From Reticulitermes speratus (lineage: Eukaryota > Arthropoda > Insecta > Blattodea > Rhinotermitidae): a stretch of DNA of 64,000 bases. Shown one piece after another: positions 13,770-25,245 of this stretch. Position 1 is the stretch's first letter. Each line of letters begins with the position of its first letter. A program made the translations under genes and the position numbers. Under the pieces are notes generated by a model, which saw only the letters and a list, made by a program, of their open reading frames with translations, was not told the origin of the DNA and made no database searches. The DNA is taken from positions 30,544,001 to 30,608,000 of the forward strand of contig JAJKFL010000002.1 of NCBI GenBank assembly GCA_021186555.1, in the 5' to 3' direction.

Positions 13770-13772
<3 letters not shown>
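9319..13772. other. mostly unannotated intronic filler
   Basis: Apart from the hammerhead-like motif at 11.7 kb and a 19-base palindrome (CTCTCCTCTTAGAGGAGAG, 11943-11961), nothing recognisable. Several 60-84-codon frames lack any conserved motif. Confidence 0.5.
11711..11760 (-). ncRNA. hammerhead-like motif, degraded core
   Basis: Minus strand: GTGAGGA, stem II GACCT/AGGTC around GAAAT, GAAAC, then a stem I of AACTGT with ACAGTT. The first core base is changed. Confidence 0.4.
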
Positions 13773-13800
<28 letters not shown>

Positions 13801-13804
<4 letters not shown>

Positions 13805-14211
13805 CCTCGGTGGACTAGTGGTTAGCGTGCTCGCCACTGGACCCAAGGTTCGCGGGTTCGATCCCGACCGAGGTCGATGGATTTTTAAGGATGATAAAAA
13901 TCCGGAGCACCACTTCCTTCGGAGGGGAAGTAAAGCCGTCGGTCCCATGTCGTAGATTTACGGCATGTAAAAGAACCTTACGGGCATGAATAAAAAATTT
14001 TGCGTAAGCCAAATTGCCTCCATTTCTCATCCAAGTCTCCTGACTGCCTGCCAGATGGCTCTGGCGTGCACATCAGGATCGATAGAACACTAAGCGCGGC
14101 TAGCTGGCCGGTCACCAGCTGCCATGAATGCGCATGACTTAGTAACCTCGACAAGAGGAGGCAAGAGGAGGCCCAGGCCCATACAGGGCTGTTGAGCCAA
14201 GAATTATTATT
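13801..14211 (+). mobile_element. tRNA-derived SINE, family A
   Basis: Polymerase III-type retroposon. The tRNA-like head (13803-13877) keeps a paired acceptor stem (CCTCGGT with ACCGAGG), an A-box region (GGACTAGTGGTTAGCGTG) and a B-box (GGGTTCGATCCC). The body runs through CCGGAGCACCACTTCC and ends in AGGAGGCCCAGGCCCATACA and GGGCTGTTGAGCC, followed by ATT repeats. It sits within TA repeats on both sides (13773-13801 and 14213-14228), probably the target duplication. A functional tRNA is ruled out because the same head recurs at 38.7 kb with the same body. Confidence 0.85.
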
Positions 14212-14228
14212 ATTATATATATATATAT

Positions 14229-17200
14229 CATGTATTAGGGATTCATTTTAAGTAACCTTTTCTTAACGCCTCTTATAGGCAAAATTAGAAACAAAGGTAT
14301 AAAAAATTACGATTATAATTTTCATGTAGTCTCTCACTCCATGTCAAAACACAGATTGGCGGTGTTTATGAAAAGGATACTGAAGAGCGTGCTTACACCT
14401 ACGACGAAGGATGTAAGGGAAAACTAGAGAAAACAGCTTCATGAGACGCTTCATGATTGTAATCTTTACCAAATATTATTGAGAAAAACAATTCGAAGAG
14501 GATTAATGGGTGGAATATGTAGCATGAATGAGGAAGAAGATACATTTTTGGAATTAGAATTTTCACGCGAGTGAAATTTATCCGAAATATGCAGCTTTGA
14601 TGAAATTTTAATACTGTTACCGTCTTATACAGGCAAGTACTAATTTGAGAGTAATTAAATGGATAATTATTGTAGGCTGCGTTTATTTCGAATTTGATAA
14701 TTATTTTCTTCTTTTATACCCCAAATTGGCCGTAAAATTGATGAAAATCATCTTTAATTACTTTAGTTTAAATTAATAGTTATAAAGAAACACGCCTCTT
14801 TTTAACACTGCTCAGTTCAAGTAATAATGAATTTAAAAGAAAGTAGCTTGTAATTTTAGGTGAAATCAGTAACAGGCCTTCCACTTTAGATCCAAAAGTG
14901 ATCAACGTAAAAGAGTGTACTAGAAAATATTAAACAACACAGAAGTTAGTTCAAAACTTTTAATGACTATACATTTTACAGCTGTAGTATTCTCCATGCC
15001 TGATGCTATTTTAATGACGCACTTTTGTCCATGCAAATATGATCTCCTCTTCCCATTCTTATAACGTATTCATAAAGCATTTTTAAATGGCTTCTCCCTA
15101 CAGCATAAAATGTATCTATACAGCATAGGAAACCCTCTCAATACACAGCTCATACCGTATTCCCAAACGATGAATTTAGTCTTCTAAAGAGATATAATTT
15201 TACTCGACCGTCTATTAATTACCATAAGTGTACCCACTCATCTGTTGTGTTCTTCAAGATAAATAGATTTTTATTTTAAGTTTAGAAATGTAGGCCTGTT
15301 CACTGTCCATTTACGTCCGTCCGCAAGCCCATTTCGCATTCCCGTCCCAGCAAGCCATCAACCACATGAACCAACGTGATATATATTTTTCTATTTTCTA
15401 TTCTAAAATTTTCAGAATATTCGCTTTGTACTTCATTCCTTCCAACTCACCTTTAAATTTACGAACCTTAAATCAGATGTAAAGATTCAAAGCGTCCCAC
15501 GCGTTCTCTTTCGTTTTTTATGTTTTTCTTAAATATTTAATAAAACGAAAGCAAAATGACCGTCTTTAAAATTCGCGAAAGCATAGGGCTATAGGAAACA
15601 TATTTGCATCAATATTGCATAGATTTAAAACAGAATATTAAATTCAGACACAATCTCGAATGTTCTCTTCTAGAATTAAGTATTATCTTCAGTAACCAGA
15701 TTTTTAAAAAAATTCGAGCGGCAATCCTAAATGTTTTGCCCTATAAGTATCATCTACTGTGACAGGTTCACCTTATGTCCAAGTCCTGCTTTTAAATTTT
15801 GTGACTTGATGAAGGTATCAACTTTGTCACTAAATAAAAAATCTGCAGATAGTACCTAAGTTTGGAAACTTTATAATAGGTATCATATGCCCTTATGGCA
15901 TGATTAATTGTTAAAATGAGGAGCTCAAGCAGCACAATCCTATCAGTCCCCAATCTACAATTAAGAAATTCCCATCTTTTTATGAAACTCAGGATTTCTT
16001 TTGCCTTTTTCACCAATTTTCTTTCTAAACTTAACTTCAGACACAGTGACCAAGTCCACATCCACAACTTTCTTCCCATACGATAATGTTCAATATAATC
16101 CTTCTATCTAATGTTATCCTTCTATCTAAGCATATATTTCCTAAAGGAATTCTCTAATCAAATGTTCTGATTACTTCGTATGAAATTATGCACTTTATGA
16201 AGGTTTCCGATGTAGGAGGCTAAATGCACAAGGATTTTGAATATAGAATTTTAAGGTAATATTATATTTATGTCGAAACATGAAAATTTATACTTATATT
16301 TTGTCTTTTCCGATTTGTTCAGTACTCCATAAATCTAAAACTCTTTGCTCGTATGAAAGAAGAATAAAAAAAAAGGCATAGGAGAGATAAATTGGGGAAA
16401 AATCACTAATGTTCGAATTATGCTTAATTCTACCCTAACATTTATGGATTTTTGGGAGGGGGGAGCTTAAATGAGAAGGACGCAATTCCTCAGTCTGTGT
16501 GTTACAAATCAGCCGCTAGGCGCCGTGAGAATCCTACAGTACTCTTGCGTGCTGGTATAGCAGCAATAATGTAATCACTTTGTGCTAAAGAAATGATGAA
16601 TGGGGAGAAACAAGAGGACATAACAGAATATTAATACAGCAACTAAGAGGGCTCGGTCTATTGTCACTGAAGCAATTATACTACTGCAGACAGTACATGG
16701 CTTCTCAAATCTTTAAACCTTTTTATTTTGTGAATTGGTGAAACAACTTTCTGGCTACATAATTTCCAATGAAATAATCAGAATAAAAAAAAAAAGATTG
16801 GAAATCTGTCGCATGTACCAGAGTGATATAGCGTATCTTGCATCTCAGCATTCTAAATGCTCCTATCTAAATCATCAGACCAAGAAACCTCTTAGTTTGT
16901 TCATTATTCAAAAACTTTACGGACCCAAAATTTCACTCTCCTTTCCACACCCGCCACTAGTCCCTATCAAAAACCACATATAACTAATACCGTCTACACA
17001 CTTACATTATTTTTTTCTAAGAATCATCTCCAAGTCTATGTCTAAGTCTCTGAAATTTTCACATCTCTACAGGTTTTCATCAAAAAATTCTCTTTAAAAT
17101 CTGCTTGTATAACAACTCGTAACACACGCCTATTCTGGATCTATTAGTATTCTACAGTGAAGAGTTACTAGCCGTCCAAAACCTAATCTGGAAAAGCATC

Positions 17201-18280
17201 GATCCTGGGCTATCCGTGATTTTTGACTCAATATATTCCTAAATTCCCTCTAAAAAACCTGTTGTGGTAAATTAAATTATACAATAAAATGTGTTAAGTA
17301 CTTCAAATTATACTTGAATGCTAGTAGAGAAACTGCATTTAATAAAACGCCTTTTCAAATAATAAACTCTTTACATTTTTAAAATTTAACAATTTCAAAT
17401 TAAAATGACAACTTCACGCCTTTAATTATTTTCTGAGAACGAAATTTGCCTATGTAAATTAAATGATAACAAATAGTCAGTATGTGTTAATGAATGGGAG
17501 CAAGAGTAGCCTTACTTCACGGTGGATTAACATACAGAATACAAATAGATGTGAGTTTTTTTGTGCGAAGTATTTTAGTGCAAATACAAAATTGCTCGCA
17601 CAATACCAAGTACTCGGGACATAAGGCAGTAATTATTCATAAGGGATAATTGGGAAACCAGAACACTTGACTGATATAATAACTTGATTGTGGGGGATCT
17701 ACAGACGAGCTAAATGGACGTAATTAGACAAGCTATTAGCCTGTTAGTCCATTAGACCATGGGGGAATTTGTAGATGAGTTTGTGCGGTCTTTGTGACAG
17801 AGTAATTCTTCCTGTACCCACCATTTCCAACAGCCAATAACATTATCTTCCTGTTACTAACTTACAAGCATGTAGATAAAACCGATGCCACGGATGCTGA
17901 GTAGATAAGGCCATAGGATCAAATCCGCCTCTGTGAAATAAAATGTTTCTGCATGTTTTGTCATCAGAGTTAAATTGTGGTGGCGTTTATGTATTCTTCG
18001 GTTTTGAGTCCAACAGATATTTTTGCAAACTAATTTCTTCCCTCGCAACTCACAAACTCATACTTTAACGAATTCTCGTCTCTATTAAGAAGGGTGCGTG
18101 ACTGAGTCAAGAAATTTTTAAATTCTTCAATAGGAAAACCTGAACAGGAGAGAAAACTTTGAAAGCCCAGGCGTAAGCGGAAATGTGATAATATTGAATG
18201 GATCATACGGTGAGCATGTGGACTGGATTGGTCCACTTCAGCTCAGGGTCCATGGCCAGGCTTCTGTGAAGATGAAACTA
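14229..18280. other. unannotated intronic filler
   Basis: AT-rich sequence from the SINE tail to the mariner left end. Frames up to 95 codons (15792-16079) show no family features. Confidence 0.5.
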
Positions 18281-18306
18281 CGAGGGCTGTCCAAAAAGTA
18301 TCCGAC
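18281..18306 (+). repeat. mariner left terminal inverted repeat
   Basis: This end pairs with 19584-19609 in inverted orientation with a single mismatch (position 6 of the end). It directly follows a TA dinucleotide. Confidence 0.93.
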
Positions 18307-18485
18307 TATATTTTTTCCCGCGGTAAGTAATGGCGAAAGGGTGGGGAAACTGAGCGTAGTGGTAGAAGGGACTTTCATGCGCATGCGTGATTTTTTGCTG
18401 CCTCGCAACACTGCCGGATGCATCTGTCGCTGCCAGATAGCGAAGTGGTGAAACACGTGTTCGTCGCATTCTCGTTTCGCTCAAG

Positions 18486-19539
18486 ATGACAGAATGTTTG
18501 GAGCAGCGATACTGCATCAAGTTTTGTCAGAAACTTGGCGATAACCAAGCGGAAACAATCCGCAAAATTCAGCAGGCTTTCGGTGATGATGCATTGGGGG
18601 TCACTCAAATTAAAGAGTGGTTCAACCGCTTTAAAGATGGCCGCATGTCGGCGGACAGTGACCAGCGTTCCGGGAGACGTCAACGAGCCGAAATGCTGAT
18701 GTCATTGACAAAGTGCGGACATTGATCATGGAGGACCGTCGTTTGACCGTCCAGGAAATTGCTGATGAGGTTGGGATCAGCAGAGGTTCCGCAAACAAGA
18801 TTTTAACTGAGGATGGGGGCATGCGAAGAGTGGCGGCAAAATTTGTGCCCAAGCTGCTTTCGCCGGAGCAGCAACAACTCCGCCTTGAGGTCGCGCAGGA
18901 CATGCTGGAGTGCGCCAACAGGGATCCTGAGTTCCTGAAGACTGTGATCACTGGTGACGAGTCGTGGGTGTACGGATATGACCCGGAAACCAAGGTCCAG
19001 TCGTCACAATGGAAGCATCCAACATCCCGGAGGCCCAAAAAGCACGACACGTTCGGAGCAATGTGAAGGTAATACTGACTGTTTTCTTCGATTACCGGGG
19101 TGTTGTGCATCATGAGTACGCACCACTAGGCCAAACTGTTAATAAGGAGTACTACCAAGAAGTACTCCGTCATCTTCGTGATGCAGTTCGGCGCAAGAGA
19201 CTGGAGCTGTGGGACGCACGCAACTGGCAGCTGCATCATGACAATGCCCCAGCTCATTCATCACACCTGATCCAGGGTTTCCTGGCTAAGCACGGCATTC
19301 CGCAGGTTGGCCAGGCTCCCTACTCTCCTGACATGGCTCCTTGTGATTTCTGGCTGTTCCCGAGATTGAAGACACCGCTAAAAGGCTCCCGGTTTGACAG
19401 CCGCGAGGACATCATACAGAACGCGACGGCGCAGCTGCACACCATTCCAAAACAAGCCTTCCAGAATTGCTTCCAGCGATGGAAGGACCGCTGGGCTAAG
19501 TGTGTGGAGTCACAAGGGGCCTACTTTGAAGGGGATTAG
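18486..19539 (+). pseudogene. mariner transposase with two frameshifts
   Basis: The enzyme would bind the element's ends and move it between TA sites. The frame opens at the ATG at 18486 (MTECLEQRYC) with an N-terminal helix-turn-helix (about residues 1-55). It shifts by one base near 18691, continues with a second helix-turn-helix (LTVQEIADEVGISRGSANKI), and shifts again near 19036-19040 in a short A run. It ends at the TAG at 19537-19539. All three catalytic Asp codons remain: 18956-18958 (ITGDESW), 19240-19242 (HHDNAPAH) and 19345-19347 (MAPCDFW). The last two are separated by exactly 34 residues, the mariner DD34D signature. Total length over the three frames is about 351 residues, normal for the family. 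Both shifts look like single-base losses. The subfamily was not determined. Confidence 0.93.
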
Positions 19540-19583
19540 GTATTGTAACCACCCAGATACAGAACTTTTTTTCCCGGCCCAAG

Positions 19584-19609
19584 GTCGGATACTTTTTGGA
19601 CAGACCTCG
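19584..19609 (-). repeat. mariner right terminal inverted repeat
   Basis: Read on the minus strand it begins CGAGGTCTGTCCAAAAAGTA, matching the left end. It is followed by the duplicated TA at 19610-19611. Confidence 0.93.
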
Positions 19610-19755
19610 TATATCTTCGGATTCCATAAAAGGTGAGGAATATCTTGGTAATGTCATAGACAAGGTCGCTCCATGTGAGCTACATATCAGATATTTGTGT
19701 AAGGGTCAAATGAAGCAATATTTATATAATATATAGTAATAGTCAAGGAGGAAAG

Positions 19756-20062
19756 TACATATAACAAAAAGAAGCAAGGCTAAATGGATTGGTCACGTCT
19801 TGCTTAGGAACTGCCTTCTAAAACACTTTTTTGAAGGAAACATACAGGAAAGGATAGAAGTAACGAGAAGACGAGGAAGAAGACGGAAGCAACTACTGGA
19901 TGACGTTAAGAAAAAGAGGATACTGGAAATTGAAAGAGGAAACACTAGATCGCACTCTGTAGAAAACTTGCTTTGGAAGAGGCTACGGACCTGTCATAAG
20001 ACATACTAGGGAATAAATGAATGAACAAATGTGTGAATGAATGAATGAATGAATGAATGAGG
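19756..20062 (+). pseudogene. LINE family B, C-terminal fragment with (TGAA)n tail
   Basis: This is the 3' end of a non-LTR retrotransposon (endonuclease-reverse transcriptase type). It encodes KWIGHVLLRNCLLKHFFEG followed by a basic RRRGRRRKQLLDD stretch. The final part is out of frame relative to the other copies (22878-23268 and 55590-55962). The copy ends in GAATGAATGAATGAATGA, the simple-repeat tail of the family. It is 5'-truncated, as usual for LINE copies. Confidence 0.8.
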
Positions 20063-20106
20063 CGTATATTCTTGGGAAAGGTGCTCTTTATTATCTACGT
20101 TGCCAA

Positions 20107-20202
20107 AGTCGGTGGTGGTGGTGTTTGTGTTGTTTGTGGTGGTTGTTGTAGTTGTGGTGGTTTTGGTGGTGGTGGTGGTAGTGGGGATGATGATGATGAT
20201 GA
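20107..20202 (+). repeat. GGT/GAT low-complexity tract
   Basis: GGTGGTGGTGTTTGTGTTGT-type sequence ending in GATGATGATGATGATGA. An open frame crosses it (Gly-rich), but it is a composition artefact. Confidence 0.8.
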
Positions 20203-21242
20203 AAAGTCAAGAATTAAGCTCCGTTACACCTGCAAAAATACGCAAAGCCATGACTATAATAGAAGTCTAGTCAGTGGTAATTTAATACGCCGATAAAGAC
20301 GGACTGACACAAAGAACATAATTCACCAGTGCAGTTTATTGTATGAACTGTCCGGACGAGAAACGGATCCTTTCGTTCTCTCGTGTATATTTGCCTATGC
20401 AAGAAATAAAATTGAATATGCTAAAGAACAGCTATCTACTGCATATCTTTTGTGAACTATGCATGACTTTATATCCTGCCTTCTAGTCATTTTGTAAGTA
20501 ATATTAATAATTAAGGCGCTTATTTTTCTTATGAATAAATAATTAATATTATCCTCAACAGAAGACAGGGCCTACTTTTATGTTTAAATCAGTTTTCAGC
20601 ATAATGTCACATCCGTCCGCCTCTGTCCTCTTCCCCCCCCCCCCTTTTTTTTTCGCAAAAGAAGCCGACTAACAACTTGGAATCCAATGCAACTGTGCAA
20701 CGTTAGCACATCAGGCGTTAGCATTTCTGTAGTTACAGCCCGGCGTCTCGGAAGTGATACGAACGCAGCTCCAGGAACATAAGGCGCCCTGCATACAGCC
20801 AAGTCAACACAATTAGATGTGTGTCATCGCTGTCTGCTCTAGAGCGCGGCTTGTGAAAGCATCCGAGGAAGGATGTGTGATCAGAAGACAGAAGCATTCT
20901 CTTGTTAGTTTCATTTTGTTCTTAAATTTTTACCGCAGGGTTTTGATACAAAAAAAATTATTTTTTTAAATAATCTGCCCATACACAAGCACTTAACATT
21001 CTTTATACTGTGTACGGTAATCTGTCAGCACTCGTAATAGTGAAGTGAGAGCAGAGAGCTTGTTGAGAGCTGCTGCAATGATGGAGATACAGGAAGAGAC
21101 ACAACGGCAGCAATGTTACTGTCCGGGTCGGGCCATATTGTGCCTCACTAGCACAGGCAGTGCAGACGTTACTAAGGTCATTCCAGAGAGCGTAGAAGTA
21201 CTAGAATCAATGTTTCTCCCGTCTAATAAGCAATTCTAGAAA

Positions 21243-21532
21243 ATAGGTAAGGTAAAGTTCACCCTAGAACAGGCCATGAAGGCCCAGAGGGGAGTAGAGT
21301 TATAGCTCTACTCTTTCTTTAACCTCGGCGCTAGATGGGGGTGGGTGGTCAACGCCACGCCCCGGCCGCTTTACCCCCGGGAAAGAGACCTGGTGCCCAT
21401 TGTACAGGAGGCTGGGTGGGCCCCAGGGCCGGTCTGGACGGGAGCGGAAAATCTCGCCCCCACCGGAATTCGATTCCCGGATCCTCCAGCCCGTAGCGAG
21501 TCCCTATACCGACTACGCTATTCCGGCCACCC
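21243..21532 (-). mobile_element. tRNA-derived SINE, family D
   Basis: On the minus strand the head reads GGCCGGAATAGCGTAGTCGG (A-box), with a B-box-like GGGAATCGAATTCC. The body is GC-rich (complement of CCGGCCGCTTTACCCCCGGG), and the 3' end is the complement of GGTAAAGTTCACCCTAGAAC. It forms an inverted pair with the copy at 21588-21858. Confidence 0.85.
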
Positions 21533-21587
21533 CTAAAAACAGACGCTGGAGAAGTAAATATATTATGGTATTAGTTTATAGTTCATT

Positions 21588-21858
21588 GTAGTCGGTATAG
21601 CGACTCACTACGGGTGGAGGGTCCGGGGATCGAATTCCGGTGGAGGCAAGAATTTCCGCGCCGGTCCAGACGGGTCCTGGACCCCACTCAGCCTCGTGCA
21701 AGATGGGTGTCAGGTATCTCTCCCGGGGGTAAAGCGACCGGGACGTGGCGTTGACCACCCACCCCTCATATAGTGCCGAGGTTAAAGAAAGAGTAGAATT
21801 GTACCTCTCCTCCCCTTCTGGGCCTTCATGGCCTGTTTATAGGATCAATTTTACTTTC
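21588..21858 (+). mobile_element. tRNA-derived SINE, family D (inverted partner)
   Basis: Starts within the A-box (TGTAGTCGGTATAGCGACTC), keeps the B-box GGATCGAATTCC, and runs to GGCCTGTTTATAGGATCAAT. Its head faces the head of the minus-strand copy across a 55-bp spacer. Confidence 0.85.
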
Positions 21859-22000
21859 GAAAGTTCATTACATCATTTGTTACATGCAAATTTAATAAGA
21901 AACTGCAAAACGCTAAAGATATTGAAGGAAATTTCGGAAATACAACTTTATTAAATCTGTGGTCTTCTGGGTAATTACACGGTGTCGTGTGGTAATTATT

Positions 22001-22045
22001 TACCGACGTTTCGGGACAACGTATCGGTCCCATCTTCACGGGTCA
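22001..22045 (-). ncRNA. hammerhead-like motif, degraded core
   Basis: Minus strand: GTGAAGA (first core base changed), stem II GGGAC/GTCCC, GAAAC, then GTCGG. ACC before the core can pair with GGT after the cleavage site. The stem is perfect but the core C is lost. Confidence 0.45.
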
Positions 22046-22877
22046 AGATCCAAGAGCAACTTTATTAACTGAAACCTGGAGTCTACGGGATAGGGTAGAA
22101 GGGATATGAGAAGATAACTGCAGTGATTGTTAAGATTACGGTCTTCCGCGTTGTGACGCCGCGTCAAAGGTGTCGGCAAACACCTACCGTACATACTACG
22201 TGACGTCACATCACAGAAGTTCGTAACAACAAGATGGAATATCTAATAAGGCGTGAAGTTGATTGTACTCCTTCCTGATCTCTCTCTTACTTCTGTTACT
22301 TTTCTTTTATAAGTCTATGTGTTATTTTCTTCCTTCCTGTCTTCCTTTTATTTTTTCTTCAGCCATTTATAGAACGCTTTGTTAATGTGTAATGGCCTCG
22401 TACGGCCAGGGGCAAAATAACGACTGCAGAGAAATCCCGTACCACTCCGCCCACAAACACATACATGTGTATTCCATGTGCCTAGTTTCCACGTTCTTAT
22501 TTTAATATTTATTATTACTACCGAAAAGTTTCCGCTGAAATTCAAAGGCAAATTTTAATTTATTCATCCTTTGCTCTCCTTTCACCTTTTCTTACCTCTC
22601 CCCTTGCCTTTTGCCTTCTTAACTCTGATCTGTGATAAATTAAAACTTGGAATTAAATTGTGTTCTTCAGACAGCACACTTTCGAGAATGGACATAAAGC
22701 GCATGGGAACTGCACATTCCTCTGAAAACGGCGTGAGGACACAACGTAAATAGTCAACCATAAACCGTCTCTTGTTACGTGCATAACATGTACATACGTA
22801 TTACATAAATAAATACATAGCGGCATCTCACTTCTAATAATCGTAATTAATACGTATAGCTTTACCTTTAACATACT

Positions 22878-23268
22878 CATTCATTCATTTTGTAGTCTGT
22901 CTTACGACAGGTCCGTAGCCTCTTCCAAAGCGAGTTCTCCACAGGGTGCGATCTAGTGCTTCCTCTTTCAATTTCCAGTATCTTTTCTTTTCCTTAAGAT
23001 CATCCAGTAGCTGCTTACGTCTTCTCCCTCGTCGTCCCGTCATTTCTATCCTTCCTTCCAACTTTCCTTCAATCACGTGTTCCAGAAGGCAGTTTCTACG
23101 CAAGATGTGACCAATCCAGTTAGCCTTTCTTCTTTTTATTGTATGTAGAATGTTCCTCTCCATACTACTGTCCCATATACGGGACCTGCGTACAGCGGCA
23201 CCAAAGAATATGTATTTTATATATTTAGGCAACAAGGATACGTACTGCATTTTTAAAATACGCTGCAA
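22878..23268 (-). pseudogene. LINE family B, C-terminal fragment
   Basis: Open over 127 codons on the minus strand. It encodes KANWIGHILRRNCLLEHVIEG, then a basic RRGRRRKQLLDDLKEK block and LDRTLWRTRFGRGYGPVVRQ near the stop. This region follows the reverse-transcriptase domain in a common insect endonuclease-RT family. The 3' end (low coordinates) has the complementary ATTCATTCATT tail. No RT catalytic motif is present, so it is a dead 5'-truncated copy. Confidence 0.8.
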
Positions 23269-23330
23269 ACTGTGTTTTTTCCCCCACGAAATGCCTTATC
23301 TTCTATAATTTTATCTTTTATGGTTCGTAT

Positions 23331-23415
23331 AATACAGGGTATACACAAAAGAATGGTGCGGATTCAATGGTGAATAAAGGGAAACCGCACCATTCTTTTG
23401 TGTATAACCTGTATT
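23331..23415. repeat. 31-bp near-perfect palindrome
   Basis: Arms AATACAGGGTATACACAAAA (23331 on) and the complementary 23385-23415 pair with one mismatch around a 23-base loop. It resembles a minimal MITE. A truncated SINE inserted 9 bp to its right. Confidence 0.8.
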
Positions 23416-23436
23416 TACGTTTTACATAAAGAGTGA

Positions 23437-23611
23437 AAGTAAAGTAAAGTTCTCCCTAGCACAGGCCACGAAGGCCCAGAGGGGGAGTAGAGGTATAGCT
23501 CTACTCTTTCTTTAACCTCGGCACTAGTTGAGGGTGGATGGTCAACTCCACGCCCCGGCCGCTTTACCCCCGGGAAATAGACCCGGTACCCATTGTATAG
23601 GAGGCTGGGTG
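23437..23611 (-). mobile_element. SINE family D, 5'-truncated, with target duplication
   Basis: Contains only the 3' two thirds of the family (complement of AAAGTTCTCCCTAGCACAGG through GGGAAATAGACCCGGTACCC). ACATAAAGAGTGA at 23424-23436 recurs at 23612-23624. The tRNA-like head was therefore lost during insertion, not by later deletion. Confidence 0.88.
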
Positions 23612-24926
23612 ACATAAAGAGTGAGCTAAAATTTAATTGTCAAACCCCGTTTTTATAGGTTAATATCAATTTTGATATTGCAAATATTATTAAGAATTTT
23701 CTAGACTATTATATTGCCCTAACGTGATTTATAGGGTGTGTTTTAACGCACTAATCATCAGCACTTACACACTGACGACCGCGCAAAACAGAAAGTAATA
23801 GAAAATAATACCCTAATAAAGTGACTTATTTTTCAGAAAGTTAAGGACTAAGTGTTAAGTCAGAGGATTCAAAGTGATATCTATGCCGTCTGACTGCTGT
23901 GATTGCATCTGAGGCAGGTGGGAAGTCAGAGCAGCCAGTAAGCCATGAGCCCCATAAATCACGTCTTCACCTAATGTCAACAGCTTTTGTCCGCGTGGCG
24001 AAGATCTTTCACACAGTGACCCTTGTATGGTCTGCATTGTTTTCCTTATCTTCAGACTGCATCCTACATAAATGATGATCTTTAAAAGTACCGCAGGATT
24101 TTTGCTGCGGTGCAGTGAATGTAGGAAAACACTGCAGAAGGCACTTTAAGGGGAAGATGAAAGAGCATAAACTTTGTTTAAAATTTTGAAATAAGTTTGT
24201 AGTTCTTGTGCATTTTTCATTCATGTATATTAATTCCTTGTACAACGTGGGACTATTCACAACGAAATGGATTACACCTACAAAATTATATTTATAGGCA
24301 CAGTAATTTGTTCTACGCAGTTTTTTTCAGGGATCGTGTAACGCCAAGTAATTTGATAAACAAATATCAAAGTTTTGCAGGAATCTGCAGCCTTAGTCTT
24401 TAGGATAAAATAGTTTTATACCCTGCAATGAAGACACGTTCCTTCCAAAGGATGGTAAGCCTACATATCTACAGCTACACTATATCACATCCCACAAGAC
24501 AGCAAATACCAAAGCCACCATCACGAAAACTTCATATTCCATGTGTGGGACCTAAATTAAGCGAAGCATTTCAAATTTCTAAACCTTTATTACTATGTAA
24601 AAAAAAATTATCTATTTCGACTCCTTCATACGTTACACAAGTAGTATTCCACTAGATACATTCTAATTCTTTACAAATATATTTTTGCAGGTTAGAAGCA
24701 ACATACACTTCTTTATAGCGTTCAGGTTACACAGGGCCTCTGGCAGAAAACGGTCATAATATTTCCCTTACTCAAGCACGAAAAATATTTTGTAAATTAT
24801 GCATGAATTAGACAATTTATTTTCTTTTAATTTAATGCTGTCCATCCCGTCGTATTCAATCGATTACACAAATGTGCCCTCTTCCTTCCAAAACAACACC
24901 TTTTTATTTCTTTTATTTTAAGGCTA

Positions 24927-24957
24927 CATGTTTCCGTCGGTGTCGACAACATCAGAC
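24927..24957 (-). ncRNA. hammerhead-like motif, left arm
   Basis: On the minus strand: CTGATGT (one base off CTGANGA), a stem II pairing GTCG with CGAC around ACAC, then GGAAAC, stem III ACA/TGT, then AGCC, which can pair with GGT before the core. All hammerhead parts are present with one core mismatch. Confidence 0.45.
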
Positions 24958-25030
24958 CTTCTCTTCGAATCGTCAAAACCAAGTTAGAATTTTATTATTT
25001 ATGAGAACTCCCAAATAGTAAAATATATAT

Positions 25031-25150
25031 AATGCATATTTTGTAATGTTACACAATATACATAATACATCTTTTGTAATGTTACACAATATACATAATA
25101 CATATTTTGTAATGTTACACAATATACATAATACATATTTTGTAATGTTT
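25031..25150 (+). repeat. 33-bp tandem repeat
   Basis: TTTTGTAATGTTACACAATA recurs with starts exactly 33 bp apart (GTAATGTT at 25043, 25076, 25109 and 25142), giving about 3.6 nearly identical units. Confidence 0.9.
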
Positions 25151-25203
25151 GAGAGATGCTACAAATAATAATATTTTGCCTTGGTTCTGATGATTTTTAG
25201 AAA

Positions 25204-25245
25204 ACGACTGATGATGATAATCGACATCGATCGAAATATATAGCC
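25204..25245 (+). ncRNA. hammerhead-like motif, right arm
   Basis: CTGATGA (25208-25214) matches the core exactly. Stem II can pair GAT with ATC, followed by GAAA (25233-25236) and stem III ATA/TAT before AGCC. It is the inverted partner of the left-arm motif. Confidence 0.45.

Larger units (their letters stand above)
18281..19609 (+). mobile_element. mariner (DD34D) transposon, near full length
   Basis: This is a 1329-bp cut-and-paste element. Its left end CGAGGGCTGTCCAAAAAGTA (18281 on) and the reverse complement of its right end (through 19609) match over about 26 bp with one mismatch. Both ends abut TA (18279-18280 and 19610-19611), the usual mariner target duplication. It carries a transposase reading frame broken by two frameshifts, so it is non-autonomous but young enough to keep both ends and nearly all coding sequence. 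It lies in the presumed engrailed intron, in antisense orientation to the gene. Confidence 0.95.

Noticed and set aside
13803..13877. Possible functional tRNA gene
   Set aside because: Acceptor and T arms pair and both boxes exist, but the same head with the same body recurs at 38.7 kb with an ATT tail and target duplication. It is a SINE head.
20057..20296. Gly/Cys-rich 79-codon frame
   Set aside because: Translation of a GGT/GTT microsatellite running into GAT repeats.
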